From Chloromonas sp. AAM2 (taxonomy: Eukaryota > Chlorophyta > Chlorophyceae > Chlamydomonadales > Chlamydomonadaceae), in the NCBI GenBank assembly GCA_004335635.1, contig QAXH01002215.1, positions 1 through 23,162 on the forward strand: 23,162 nt of DNA, given 5' to 3'. A program made the position numbers and the translations under genes. Below are positions 10,707 to 20,921 of the stretch, one piece after another. The notes under the pieces are model-generated. The model saw nothing but the letters and a program-made list of their open reading frames with translations. It had not been told where the DNA came from and made no database searches. Numbering within the stretch: position 1 is the stretch's first letter; each line of letters opens with the position of its first letter.

Positions 10707-11766
10707 GGCGGGATGGCTAGCACTGGTCAGAGGTAGCATGCTGCATTGTTCTTCATGATTGTCACGTGGGTGTTGGGCGAGATACGCGGAGCATGGGCAC
10801 ACGTGACATAACGAATGTCTGGCCTCTTGTGCAAGTGCCTGACACGTGTGTCAGGCCATTACAGTGCTCAGGCAACGTGCAACAGCGGGTGATTAGGCAA
10901 TATGCCGACCTATGCTGTGGACTGGGAGCTTTGTGTGGCAGTGATGTTCAGTGTATCCAGCGTCATGATCAAACCATGCATGGCATTTGTGGCCCACGTG
11001 CAATTCAATTTTCTCTGTTGTCCATCAGCTGCCAAAGAAGCTTGGATGGTTCAATGTGCTCAACAACACAGGCTATGCTGCTTGCATGAATGGCTCGATA
11101 TCTGCCTGTTTCCATCATGTCCTGTGCGGTACGAGTCCGTAGAGCACTTGCCGCTCTGAACGCAAATGCATGCAGATCTGTTGCAAGTCGCGTACTTTCT
11201 TATGCTGGGCGTGCGCAGGGGCATTCAAGTGGATGCGAAGACATTGCCTCGGTACCAAATCAAGGACGCTGGGATACAAGCGTAATTAAGTGGTGCTGAG
11301 GGTACACGCAGGCCAGCAGCCATCTAGCTGCCAGCTTCTATGTCTGCCATGCAGCACTTGTTTTGCGTGGCGCTCCCAGTTGCTGCTGCCCCAGTGACCT
11401 AACAGTGACAACGGCATGGGCGTGTGCAGCTGACAATCCGGCAGTGCTCCTGCAAGGGCAGAGGCTTGCATGCATCAGACAGCAGTGTGGTGTACAGGCT
11501 AGATGGGCGCATCCAGCGCCTACAATTGCATGTACATGCCAAGAATTCAGTATGCGTGCGAGGCCGCAGGTTGCGGTACAGCACAGTCACCAACGCTGCA
11601 TTGCCAGAGCCTGGCTTGTGGCATGAGATTTGATGCGAACATATGCAAGTTATCAGGCCACTGCCAGGTATGGGTCGGCTTGGTCTGGTTGGTTTCGCTG
11701 TACCGATGTTGGCAGGCCTCCAGGCCAGGAGGGCTTTTGATGGTGTGTAACATGTTATATCTTTGC
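10707..11766 (+). other. Probable long 3'UTR of the B56 gene
   Basis: No gene is visible after the TAA at 10704-10706. The first TGTAA on + is at 11746-11750, giving a 3'UTR of roughly 1.05 kb if used. Frames here are short and unconserved. A perfect short hairpin lies at 10838-10855. Confidence 0.35.
10838..10855 (+). other. Perfect 7-bp stem with tetraloop in the B56 3'UTR
   Basis: CCTGACA, loop CGTG, TGTCAGG. The inverted repeat is exact and lies about 130 bases after the stop codon, so it would form in the mRNA. The centre contains CACGTG, so at the DNA level it is also an E-box/G-box palindrome. Confidence 0.45.
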
Positions 11767-12587
11767 GACACTTTAGGCTAAACCTGACTGACTTTCAGTA
11801 GACATGTCCATGTCAGCCACGTATGGTTCGAACAAGTTGGGCGTGCCATCAGAGGTGCAATAACTGGTTTTCCTGCAGCTAGCCGTTTGCTTGGTAATGA
11901 GCATGGCTTTTGATTTGTGCATGTTGACGATTAGATTATTCTCTTGTGACCCCTTCATTTCATCAGATTAGTGTGGCAATGAGGTCGGAGATATGCTGCA
12001 CCATTCAAGGCGTGTCCCAGCATCAAGTCCAGAGGCAGTCGTCACTGGTTATCCTATTACAACTGGTTATCACCACGTTCCCAGCTACCTACAGCTGAGG
12101 CTATGTTGCTTTCATCACCTGTCAGCACGTGCATACAAGTAAAACGAGGCACCCACGCACTGGAAATTACGGAGGAACTGGTTACACATGGCGGTAGTTT
12201 GGCAAATGATAAGAGGAAACACGTTATTATTGGGGTGAAAGAGAGCAGATGGACAAACATTTCTGAGGAAGTCCGGTGGCAGCCGCTTGACGTGGGCTCA
12301 GGCGAATCCAGCGCCATCTGAGGCTGTCGCTGATAATCACGTCGCACATTTGCTCACAGCCAAACCGGGCTCTCTTCGCTCCACGGACAACCTTGGACTA
12401 GTCTTTTCTCGGGTCACACTTTCCCCGCATCCTTTTGTGTGCTCGGACGTCTCTTGTGCAGCCTGTACCAGCTGACTCTGTCAAATCCATGCAGTTGGCC
12501 GTTCTTGTGCCGTTCCATTGTGCATGCGCCTGACGCGTCCAGTCAACTACCCAGGGGAGCGGCAAAGGCGGACACGGCTGGACCGTA
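11767..12587. other. Intergenic stretch before the membrane-protein gene
   Basis: No supported gene. It probably contains the promoter, 5'UTR and perhaps an unrecognised first exon of the gene starting at 12588. A short frame from the ATG at 12103 reaches a possible GTAAAA donor after 12 codons in a compatible phase, but nothing confirms it. Confidence 0.4.
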
Positions 12588-14373
12588 ATGGATCTAAGCA
12601 CAGGTGGCAGGCAAACATCACCGAGCAGTGCGGTAAGTATTTCGATTGCGCCTGGCCAGTATACGTGCTAGTCGGCCTCGTTTACGCGTACACTTTGGCG
12701 GTCGCAGGCCACGGCTTTATTTCCACCTCCCGGGCCAATGTCAGCAGCTAGCAACACCTGCAGCTTTCCCCCTCCAAGCGATTGCGGAGGGCATGGAACC
12801 GTGCAAGGCTGCGCATGTTTGTGCGCAACCGGATACGCTACGGATTACACGGTGCGCATAGCCGTGATTGGTTGATCATGCATGTCCTGCAAATGCTTTG
12901 CATGTGGTGCCAACCAAGGAACAACTTGACGTCTTGCTGTTGCTGGTTGTCTGCGCAGGATCTGCAGACTATACAATGGTGTGTTGTAGTAAGCAACGGT
13001 GGTGGAAATACCACTACAGGTGGTCGAGACACAGACCTTGGAGGCATTGGCGGGATTGTGTACAATGGCACATCAGACTCCTCTTCCAGCTCAAGTGCGT
13101 GCTGATACCATGAACATACAGTTTCTAGGGCATGGATTGAAAATGGGTAATAATAATCTGTTTGGCTTAGAGGAACCTAGAACCACAACAGCTTCAACGG
13201 CATCGTCGAGTTGCTGAGCATTTCCTTTTGCATACCCACAGCTCAGCAGAGCAGACGTCCCACAGCATGTGTTGGGCATGCCGGTGTTTCCGTAAAGGCG
13301 TGTGCGTTTGGCCACGAAGGCAGATTGCATGTTGATATAATAACCCTATCCACACTATGCATCCCTCAACTGCTGTACTCATGATGGGCGAGGCACCATG
13401 TTTACTGAGCCAGACAGAAGCGTTGCATTTTCTGCTTTTGCATGTGTCTGCAGGTTCAGGCAGCAGTTTCTTCACAAGTACACCTGGCATCGTCCTGATC
13501 CTAATCATGATCCTGCTCTTCATCGGTGGGGTGGCATGGTGCTGCACAAAGCAGAACAAGAGCGATGAACGAGGCTGCTGCCTGCGAGCCTGCTGTGGCT
13601 GCTGCTCCTGCCTCGGCTGGGGCTGCAAGCAATGCTACCAATGCTGTTTCAAGCCAGGCCCGGGCAAGGATTCACACCTGGATGGTGTAGGCAAACGTGC
13701 CAGGGCAAGCACATACATGTCACGTGATACCATGCAGCCGCCAAGAACAGACAAAATGCCTCACAGGCAGAGAGCACCGGCTGTGGGAGGCGAACAGCAG
13801 CTGGTTCCTTACCAGCAGCCAGGCGCCTCTGAGCAGCAGACAGCTGCTGCTACACTGATCAGCCAGCAGACAGCAGCTCTCATGGCCATGGCAATGCAGC
13901 AGTCACAAATGCTCGCCATGCAGCAGCAACAACAACAGCAGCAGCAGCAGCAACAGCAGCGGCCCCAGTTTCATGTCATTTCGCCACCGCACTACCCATA
14001 CCGCACCAGCCCGGGGCAGCAATTGTACTACGAGGACCAGGAACCGGTTTATACCATACCTGCGTACAGCAATGGCGGTGTGGATAGGCAGCAGCCAGCG
14101 TATGAAGTGCCACCTCTGCCATGCCAGCAGAGAGTGCATTCTGAGCGTGCAAGTGGCTTTCAGGCACGTCAGCTGTCAATACCCTTAGAACGTTCGCACC
14201 AAGGTTCCGGCTCTGGCAGCAGGAGAGTGAGCCGATGGGGCTCAATGTACATGAACCCATCCTTTCAGGCACAAAAAACGCCACATGAGCAGGAACTCCG
14301 TGTAGATGATGTGCATGTACATGGGATGGGCATGCGAGATGACAACGCGCCTGTGCATGCAGTTGATTCCTAA
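12588..14373 (+). CDS. Single-pass membrane protein: EGF-like module, Cys-rich juxtamembrane patch, polyQ tail (unknown function)
   Basis: Family not recognised. Exons: 12588-12632, 12708-12851, 12959-13094, 13454-14373; 414 aa; junction phases 0, 0, 1 all fit. Residues 33-71 hold six cysteines in an EGF-like order ending C-x-C-x-C-ATGY (Cys50, 52, 54) with the sixth Cys at 71. Next comes a Gly/Ser/Thr linker with two N-glycosylation sequons (N80-T-T, N99-G-T). A strong membrane helix spans about 120-137 (GIVLILIMILLFIGGVAW). Directly after it, 13 Cys fall within residues 138-173, typical of multiple S-acylation or metal binding. The long cytosolic tail is Gln-rich with 14 consecutive Gln, Tyr/Pro patches and basic Ser-rich segments. 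The layout predicts a type I surface protein, yet no signal peptide is seen, so the N-terminus is unresolved and an upstream exon may be missing. The last exon is certain; exons 1-3 are inferred from splice logic. Confidence 0.65.
13921..13961 (+). repeat. CAG/CAA tract encoding polyglutamine
   Basis: An uninterrupted CAG/CAA run encodes 14 Gln in the cytosolic tail of the membrane protein. CAA interruptions among CAG units should limit slippage. Confidence 0.9.
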
Positions 14374-14423
14374 GCTTATTCGCAATGACGCGAGTTGTGT
14401 TGACAAAGCCACTGACATTGGCA

Positions 14424-14428
14424 TGTAA
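14424..14428 (+). terminator. Possible polyadenylation signal (TGTAA) of the membrane-protein gene
   Basis: TGTAA lies about 51 bases after the TAA stop at 14371-14373. Position is plausible, though short for a 3'UTR. Confidence 0.35.
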
Positions 14429-14998
14429 ATGAACTTGCAGAGCCTGCTCTTCTGAACGAAGGGCCTTGGAAGGCATTCAGGCCATCACGACGTGGCACCG
14501 TGTTTCAAACAAGCAGGATGAAGGTCCAGAGACTAGCTATGTGCATCAATGTACAGACCACACGTGTGATATGCAAGGATGCCCTATACCACTTGCACAC
14601 TGACGGCCTGGCGTGTTACGCAAGCTCGCAAAGAGGAGCAAACAGTTGCGTTTGAATGCATTCCCTTAGCTCTGTAGACCAGGCCAATTGCACTCGGTGA
14701 CTGGAGATCAAAACAAACAAGCATTAGAAATAGGTGGAACCAGCTAACAGCATTTCCACTGAGTCACTGCAGTAGACCAGTGAAATGGCGATGAATGATA
14801 AATCATATCTATGTTGGCTGGGAATACGTTCTACGTCTACCTACGCCATGTCAGCCATGTATGCAATAAAACATGAAGGTCTGCTCACCCATACGATGGT
14901 ACCACTAGAGCAAGCGCAAGGCTTTGGGGGTTTCGCCTGAATCAGTGCCAGTGTCTTGCAACGTAGCCTAACCATGGTTCTTTTGGTCACATCAGAGC
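14429..14998. other. Convergent 3' region between the membrane-protein gene and the ankyrin gene
   Basis: This should contain the 3'UTR of the ankyrin gene (-) and possibly part of the membrane-protein 3'UTR. I found no TGTAA on the minus strand here, so the ankyrin transcript end is unassigned. No open frame looks coding. Confidence 0.4.
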
Positions 14999-16788
14999 CT
15001 ATGCACCTCGTTTTCTGAGTGCTGTCTGTTGGCTGTCATACAGCATCTGTCTGACTGGGCCAGCTGGAGCCATGTCAAAGGGACAGCAGCCATGACGGTT
15101 GGGCAGGTCGTGCTGCATGCCGTGTTGCAACTGCAGCCAATACAGGAAAGGTCAGAGGCATGAGTTAGCCCTGACAAGTCACATGGTCTGGTACACACGC
15201 TGGAGAGCATCAGCTTGTGTGTTGCATGCGAAAGCAACAAGGTTAGATTCGATACCAAGCATTAAGGCGCGCCTGCACGGTAGTGATGGGTTGGATCACG
15301 CTTTGCAGCTGCCTTTCACACCTCACCAGCCATGTGACAGAAACGGCCGTGCCATGCCACGCTGCTAGATGCAGGACGGTGTTCCCAGTACTGGTCACGT
15401 GGTCAGCCCGAGCACCGCTCTGTAAAGCACAGTGGAAAAAGCACCGCTAGTTCTGGGACAATTCCTTTGTCCAGGGTTCTATGACTGCCTCCAACTTCTT
15501 CTCCAAACAGTGATGCAATGGCTCTCAGGTATGGTTCTCTTGCAAGGGTCTTCCGAATGGCCGCACGTTCGACACAAACTCAAGTGTAGCCTACACGGTT
15601 GCCAGGGACCGCAGCATAACAAGGTGGTACATGCGATGATGAACGGCTGCGTAGAATTGTTTTGTCGCATCCTATGGCACTGGTTCAGCAGACCCATGAA
15701 ACAATTGAATGTGTCCCAAGCTAGCCGATGCAAAGGATTAGCCAACGATAATGAGTAATGCAGCGTGATGCCAATCAAGCAGCACAACACTGAGCCAGGC
15801 AGTAATGCAGCACTGGCAGGTCATTGATGTACCCGGCAGTCTGCTCAAGGCACAGATGGCCGAGTGGCTCGAGTCAACCTCACCTTGAGCAAGAACTTGG
15901 CCACGTCGATATGCCTGCAGGTGAAATGGAGCAATGTGGTTTTGAAGTGGGGCCACATAGAGTGAAATCCTGCCCTTAAAATTGCTAGCAGTGTTCTGTG
16001 TTGAACATTGACTGTGCGGGTCTGAAGCATGGGTTACGATCAGGAAGCATGTGCTTGTCCAAGTCCTCGGCCGTGTAAACTGATGCCTGTCCAGACACAT
16101 GCCATACGGAATTCTACCGTCCAACGTTACAAAAAATATGTCCACCAATCACTCCAGCAGAAGACAAGGAGCGCTAGGCAAGTGAGTGAATAACAAGGCA
16201 ACCTCAACCTTAACCCAAGGGTTCGTATCTCTCCCCTTGCCAGCCTTATACGTTCTGGCTGCGTTGCGTTATGGTCTCCCGTCTATTGAATGCTAAACAC
16301 GGCCAGGCTGTTTTTGACCTGTATGGTTGTGAAGAAGACTAGCCTGGTTACTCCAGCCTGCCCCATGTGTCACAGAATGGTGAACCAGAGTTTCATCCTT
16401 CCACTCACCCGCTCACTAGTGCGTGGCATAGAGGCGTCCACCCTTCAAAGTTCACGGGGTCCACATGCATTTCCAGCTCCTTAATGAGGTATCTGCATGT
16501 GTCAAGCCGACCCTGACTGGCTGCCAAATGAAGCGGCGTCTCTTGAAACTGGTCTAAGAGCCTGTCTGACAGTACATGGCCCCGTTCGTTCAGTGGCTGC
16601 TGTTCATAAGCCTCATCTACTGCATCCAGATCCTCAGTAGCAGCAGCAATGCCCAAGCGTGTCCTGTCTTGCTCCAGAAATGTAATTGGCCTGGCTGCAG
16701 TCACCACATTAGCCTGGCCATAAGTGGCCTGCAAAGCCAAACGTTGGCTGAGCCCTGATAGATGAGCATCGAAATTCGGCTGTGTCAT
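14999..16788 (-). CDS. Small ankyrin-repeat protein, 6 exons
   Basis: Ankyrin repeats form stacked helix pairs for protein binding; the partner is unknown. Exons on minus: 16788-16417, 16086-16038, 15969-15884, 15671-15597, 15419-15327, 15130-14999; 268 aa. Visible repeat signatures are ETPLHLAASQGRLDTCRYLI and EGWTPLCHAL in exon 1, TTLLHFTCRHIDVAKFLLK in exon 3, QFYAAVHHRMYHLVML in exon 4, STGNTVLHLAAWHG in exon 5 and LPNRHGCCPFDMA in exon 6, so about six repeats. The first 80 residues carry no repeat. No membrane segment or catalytic domain is seen. Exons 1, 3, 5 and 6 are well supported. Exons 2 and 4 rest on matching phases (0, 1, 0, 0, 0) and weak repeat resemblance. Spacing between repeats is irregular, so a tiny exon could be missing. 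The ATG at 16788 faces the CCCH gene start 264 bases away. Confidence 0.8.
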
Positions 16789-17052
16789 GCCGCACCGTAC
16801 GAAAACGGTTCAAACGATGCAGTCAGTGCGAACGGGTGCAAGACAAAGCAAAGGCTAGAAAGTGTAGGGCAGGGCATGCGTGGAAAGCCGTTCTGGCATC
16901 AACGTAGTTTGGATTCACAAACGGGACACGTGAGAAACGCTCTGGGTGGTGCGTCGGGTTGTTGCAACTCCTTCCTGATTCGCCCAGTATCACAAATGCC
17001 CTGCGGTAACGGCGCCCTGCTGTAGGAGGCCGTGGCAGGGATTAGGCCTCAG
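16789..17052. promoter_or_regulatory. Short shared upstream region of the ankyrin (-) and CCCH (+) genes
   Basis: Only 264 bp separate the two predicted start codons, so the promoters and 5'UTRs of both genes must overlap or abut. No clear core element is seen. Confidence 0.45.
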
Positions 17053-20000
17053 ATGGCGGGTGAAATATCCATGTCTGAAACAAGTCTGCAGGAGCTCTGT
17101 CAGCAGCTGCGCATTGACCAGGTGCGGCTGCATGCAGCTCGGGTGCTCGAACTATTGTACCTGGAGCCAGCGCACTGTGCTACAGCCTCTGCTGTCTCCA
17201 TCTGTGGCTGGACACTAGGGCGCCAGCACAGGGCGAAGCCGCGTTTGCAAGTCAATAGATGCACTGCATTCACGGACGCATTTGCCACGGTCAGTCCATT
17301 GGAGACCAAATCGGCCAATATTCAAGCGTGTTTTTCAAAGTGTCGGATAAGTGCCCGCATTCCATGCCTTGCATCGCCGAGCAAGTGAAGGCATGCCATC
17401 AAATGCATCGGAGCCGGAGCACAGGGCGAAGAGTGCTTCCTTGGGCGTTCTTGTCGTGCCGGTTGTTATGCGCAGGGGCCTGCGGCGTCCGACCATGCTA
17501 ACACAGGGAACAGACAGCGTATTAGCTCGGAGTCGCCATTTGCCGAGCCTCCAAGCAGCTCTGGAGGTGAGCAGGAACGGTCACTGGGCAGGACTGCTTG
17601 GGCACGTCATCCGGGCAGGATCAAAGGGGCTGACATTGGCACCGGGCACGACGGACATTGCCTTCATGCCAGTTCAAAAACAGTTGCTCTCTGACCGCTT
17701 GCGGCGCAAATGGCTGTGCAGGGTTGGCGCCAAAGACTATCTTGGGATAGGTCCCATGTGTGCTAAGAGCAGGCACGAGTGATTGCGCCGCAGGTGATGT
17801 CACTTCAGACAACTCATCATCAGAGCAGAGTGCCACCGATGCCCACCAGCTACAAGCCCCAGGGGTTTCGCACAGCGCCCTCCAATGTGCGCAGCAGCAC
17901 CAACAGCTGCTGCAGCAAGATTACGGCCGATGCAGCCTTGATGGTCAGCAAAAGTCGAGCCAGATTTGCTTCGACTACACAAAAGGGTTGTGCACGCGAG
18001 GAGACAAATGCAAGTACAGTCATGACCTGGCCACCATCGTGCACTTCAACAGCAAGGAAAAGGGTGAGTACCAACGCTCGTGCAGCTGCAGGTGCTTTCC
18101 ATGCAATCAGATTTGATGGATTTTCCACATGTGCATGGGTCAACTCTGCCCGACAGCGTAGCACAGATCTCTGCGTTTCTGTACACGTCAACTGTAGGCA
18201 TCTGCTTTGACTACCTGCGCAACCAGTGCCATCGTGGGCTCCTGTGTCGGTTCAGCCATGATTTGTCCAACATTGCACAGCAGTGCCAGGCCAGCGATGT
18301 GAGACCTGCACCTGCTATCAGAATACCACGCCCAAAGGAGCCGGAGCCAGAGCCAGAGGTTGTGACTGTGACACCCCAAGATCCTTCACAAGCGGTGGGT
18401 AAAGCACAGTCTGTAGTCTATAAGCACACATAGTGCCAAGCAGCAGCAGCCTGTCAGCCGGACGGTCCTGAAAAGCGCCTGACAGCAAACTCATGTCTGC
18501 CACTGATTTGTGATGCATATTTCCCAGGGATGTGGCGACCCCCTGGCAGGCAAGGGCAAGACCACTGCCATCTGCTACGACTTTGTCAAAGGTGTTTGTC
18601 AGCGCGGCAGTGACTGCCGGTATTCCCACGACCTGAGCTTGATCGCCAGGACGGCTCGGGGCGGCCAGCAGACACAGAAGTCTGGGGAGATTTGCTATGA
18701 TTACCTGAGGTGAGCCTGGGATTGTGACAGGGGCGTGCATAGGTTGTTCAGCTCTAACTGTGTTAAGCTCTATCGGTGCCTGGCTTACAGGAACACACGA
18801 ATAGCACATTATCAACCAACCAAGCAAGGAACCAACCAAGGAACCAACATAGAACATACAAATTGCCATACTAATTGGACTTTTTGCCGAACGAACATCT
18901 ATCTATAAGCCCAACACCATCAAGCATTAGAGTGTTACTATTCGTATGTTCTGTATCTCAGGCACAAATACCATTGAACATCAGAATGATGCACACGAGA
19001 GTCTCTCCATGTCTTTTGCACGCGCGTACACAGGGGCCGCTGCAACCGTGGTACTAGCTGCAAGTACTCGCACAACATCTCCTTCCTGGCTACTCCTGCC
19101 TTTCTCTCCGGCGCACTCAACAGCAATGGTGGTGCTGGCAATGGCGGTGGCTCGACTGGTGGCGGTCCGCATAGCGGCTCTGGCACTCCTGCACTGTCAC
19201 TCAATGGCAGCATGAGCATGGGCGGCCTCCCCCCCTCAGTGCACCAGCGGCTGGCAAGCTCAGTGTCTGCAGCGGACCCCCTGGCACGTGCTGCCTCTTC
19301 TACCAGCCCTGGCAGCCTGCAAGCAGCGCTGACTTCATCCCTGTCCACCAGCATCTCACCCGACTTGGACGGGTAAGATTGCTGGGAAGCCTCGCAATGC
19401 CAGTCTGCACGTGTGCTTACACAGTTGTTGCGGGCAGATTAACCTCGCAGCATGACTGGCCTCAGGAGGATTACTGCATGCGCATGATGATCAGATGGAC
19501 ACAGACTACTGGGCAAGCTTTGCATGACTAGCAATCAACAGCAACTGCACGCGTTATAGCTTGACCAATGTGCATAGCATCAGCGTTGTTCCTGTCTGTG
19601 CCTGCCTTGCAGCATGCATCCTTTGAATGCATCCCTCAGCCAAGACCTTCCGGACGTGCCCAACCATCCGGATGGCCCCGGCAGCTGGAACATGCGCCCG
19701 GGCATGGGGCAGCAAGGGGTGGCGCATGCACACGCCATGGCAGCAGCACAGCGGCGTGTGGCTGCAGCAGCAGCAGCTCAGCAGCTGTCCAACTATAACC
19801 AGCTGCAGCAGGCAGCGCAAATGGTCCATGCTGCACATATGGCTCAGATGATGCCGCATGGCGAGAGGCCAGGCGGGCCTGTGGGCGCTGCAATGACTGC
19901 TGCTTCAGGGTTTGCGGCCGCCACAGCTCAACAGCAAGCCATTGCCTCTTCCCTAGCGGTGGCACAACAGCATGCTGCGGCACGGGCGTACATACAGCAG

Positions 20001-20921
20001 CAGGCTGAAGGTACACCCGGGCATGCAGTCCTTGTGTTGCTTTGGCATCCAGTGTTAGCTTGTACAAGCTTGGCTTGACGCATGATGTGGTTGCACCCGT
20101 GCGGTTCAGCACCACACACACAAAAGTCCACAGACACAACAGTCTCTCTGCGCATGGACATCCTGATAAATACTGTGTACCATAGGCACCTGGTGGCAGA
20201 ATTCTCGTCCTGTCACCGTGCGTTGATGCAGGCACTGGTCCCGGATCCCTGCACCGTGCACAGTCCGCACCGTTGGGAGCGCTTCATCTGCATGGGGTGC
20301 CGGGCGTAGCCGATTCACTCAATGCCCTGCTTGCAAACCTTGGAGAGAACCCGCAGCTGCTTGCCGATACACTGTCCGGCCTCGCAGCAGCAGCACATGC
20401 CGCACAGGCACAGGTAGGACTGACAAGTCTTCAATGTCATCTTGCAGCCCACTTGCTTCCTACGCAGACTCGTTACACATGCAAGTCCTTGCTGCTGTAA
20501 CCTTGCTGCTGTAAAATGATTGGGAACGGCATAATGATGGTCGTTGGCAGGTGCATGATGGTACCATGAGCCATGTGTTGTTTCACAGGTGAACTCGGCA
20601 TTGCGCGTGTCGGCACCTGGCATGGCCAACACGCAAGGCGGCCCGCCCTTGCAAGCACCCGGCCACTCCCAGCCACAGCCCATCCCGGGGCGTTACGATC
20701 CACGCAACGGTGTGCCATCCCCACCTCCAGGCTCGTACCACCAACACCATGACACCGGTGGCCACTCGTACCCATCAGGTGTGCACATGCTGGCTCCCTC
20801 GGCCTCCGTCCCAGGCCCTGACCACCTAAGCAGGGCTGCTTCAAACCTTGCCAGCAGCCTCAACATGGCGACGATCTCGCCTGATCTGCTACCACTACTC
20901 AAGGAGATCTGGAACAAATAA
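17053..20921 (+). CDS. CCCH zinc-finger protein with four C-x7-C-x5-C-x3-H fingers, 9 exons
   Basis: CCCH fingers usually bind single-stranded RNA, so a role in mRNA processing or stability is likely but inferred. Exons: 17053-17121, 17476-17566, 17794-18063, 18198-18394, 18528-18709, 19034-19372, 19613-20010, 20232-20413, 20589-20921; 686 aa with every junction in frame. The fingers are at Cys112-His130, Cys146-His164, Cys225-His243 and Cys265-His283. All have the same spacing and the pattern IC(F/Y)D(Y/F)...C.RG..C(K/R)(Y/F)SH(D/N). Finger 4 is split by intron 5 after its first Cys. After finger 4 come a Gly/Ser-rich stretch, an Ala/Gln/His-rich region (exon 7), a Leu/Ala-rich helical block (LNALLANLGENPQLLADTL) and a Pro-rich tail ending LLPLLKEIWNK. 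Exons 3-9 are strong. The start and exon 2 (acceptor GCGCAG chosen) are less sure. No RRM, helicase or nuclease domain is seen. Confidence 0.85.
18813..18848. repeat. Irregular AACCAACCAAGG repeat in CCCH intron 5
   Basis: About three imperfect copies of a 12-16-base AACCAACCAAG(G) unit lie in the intron between exons 5 and 6. Confidence 0.6.
20487..20514 (+). repeat. Perfect 14-bp tandem duplication in CCCH intron 8, carrying two TGTAA words
   Basis: CCTTGCTGCTGTAA occurs twice without a gap (20487-20500 and 20501-20514). Each copy ends in TGTAA. Reading from exon 8 straight into the intron meets a TAA at 20498-20500, inside the first copy. Confidence 0.8.

Noticed and set aside
12518..12751. 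77-codon plus-strand frame with a hydrophobic stretch over intron 1 of the membrane-protein gene
   Set aside because: It cannot join the downstream Cys-rich exons in frame and crosses a strong GTAAGT donor. The hydrophobic run is probably chance.
16177..16241. tRNA-like pattern: GGTTCG T-arm-like segment with partly pairing ends
   Set aside because: It is about 65 bases long, the acceptor stem and T-stem have mismatches, and there is no D-arm or anticodon arm. Not a tRNA.
17212..17260. Alternative acceptor for CCCH exon 2 at a second CACAG|GGCGAAG word
   Set aside because: It meets an in-frame TAG after eight codons. The acceptor at 17475 gives an open frame in the right phase.
17390..17475. 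Upstream extension of CCCH exon 2 containing several Cys codons
   Set aside because: The frame is open, but its acceptor lacks a pyrimidine tract and the Cys spacing does not match a zinc finger. The acceptor at 17475 is better.
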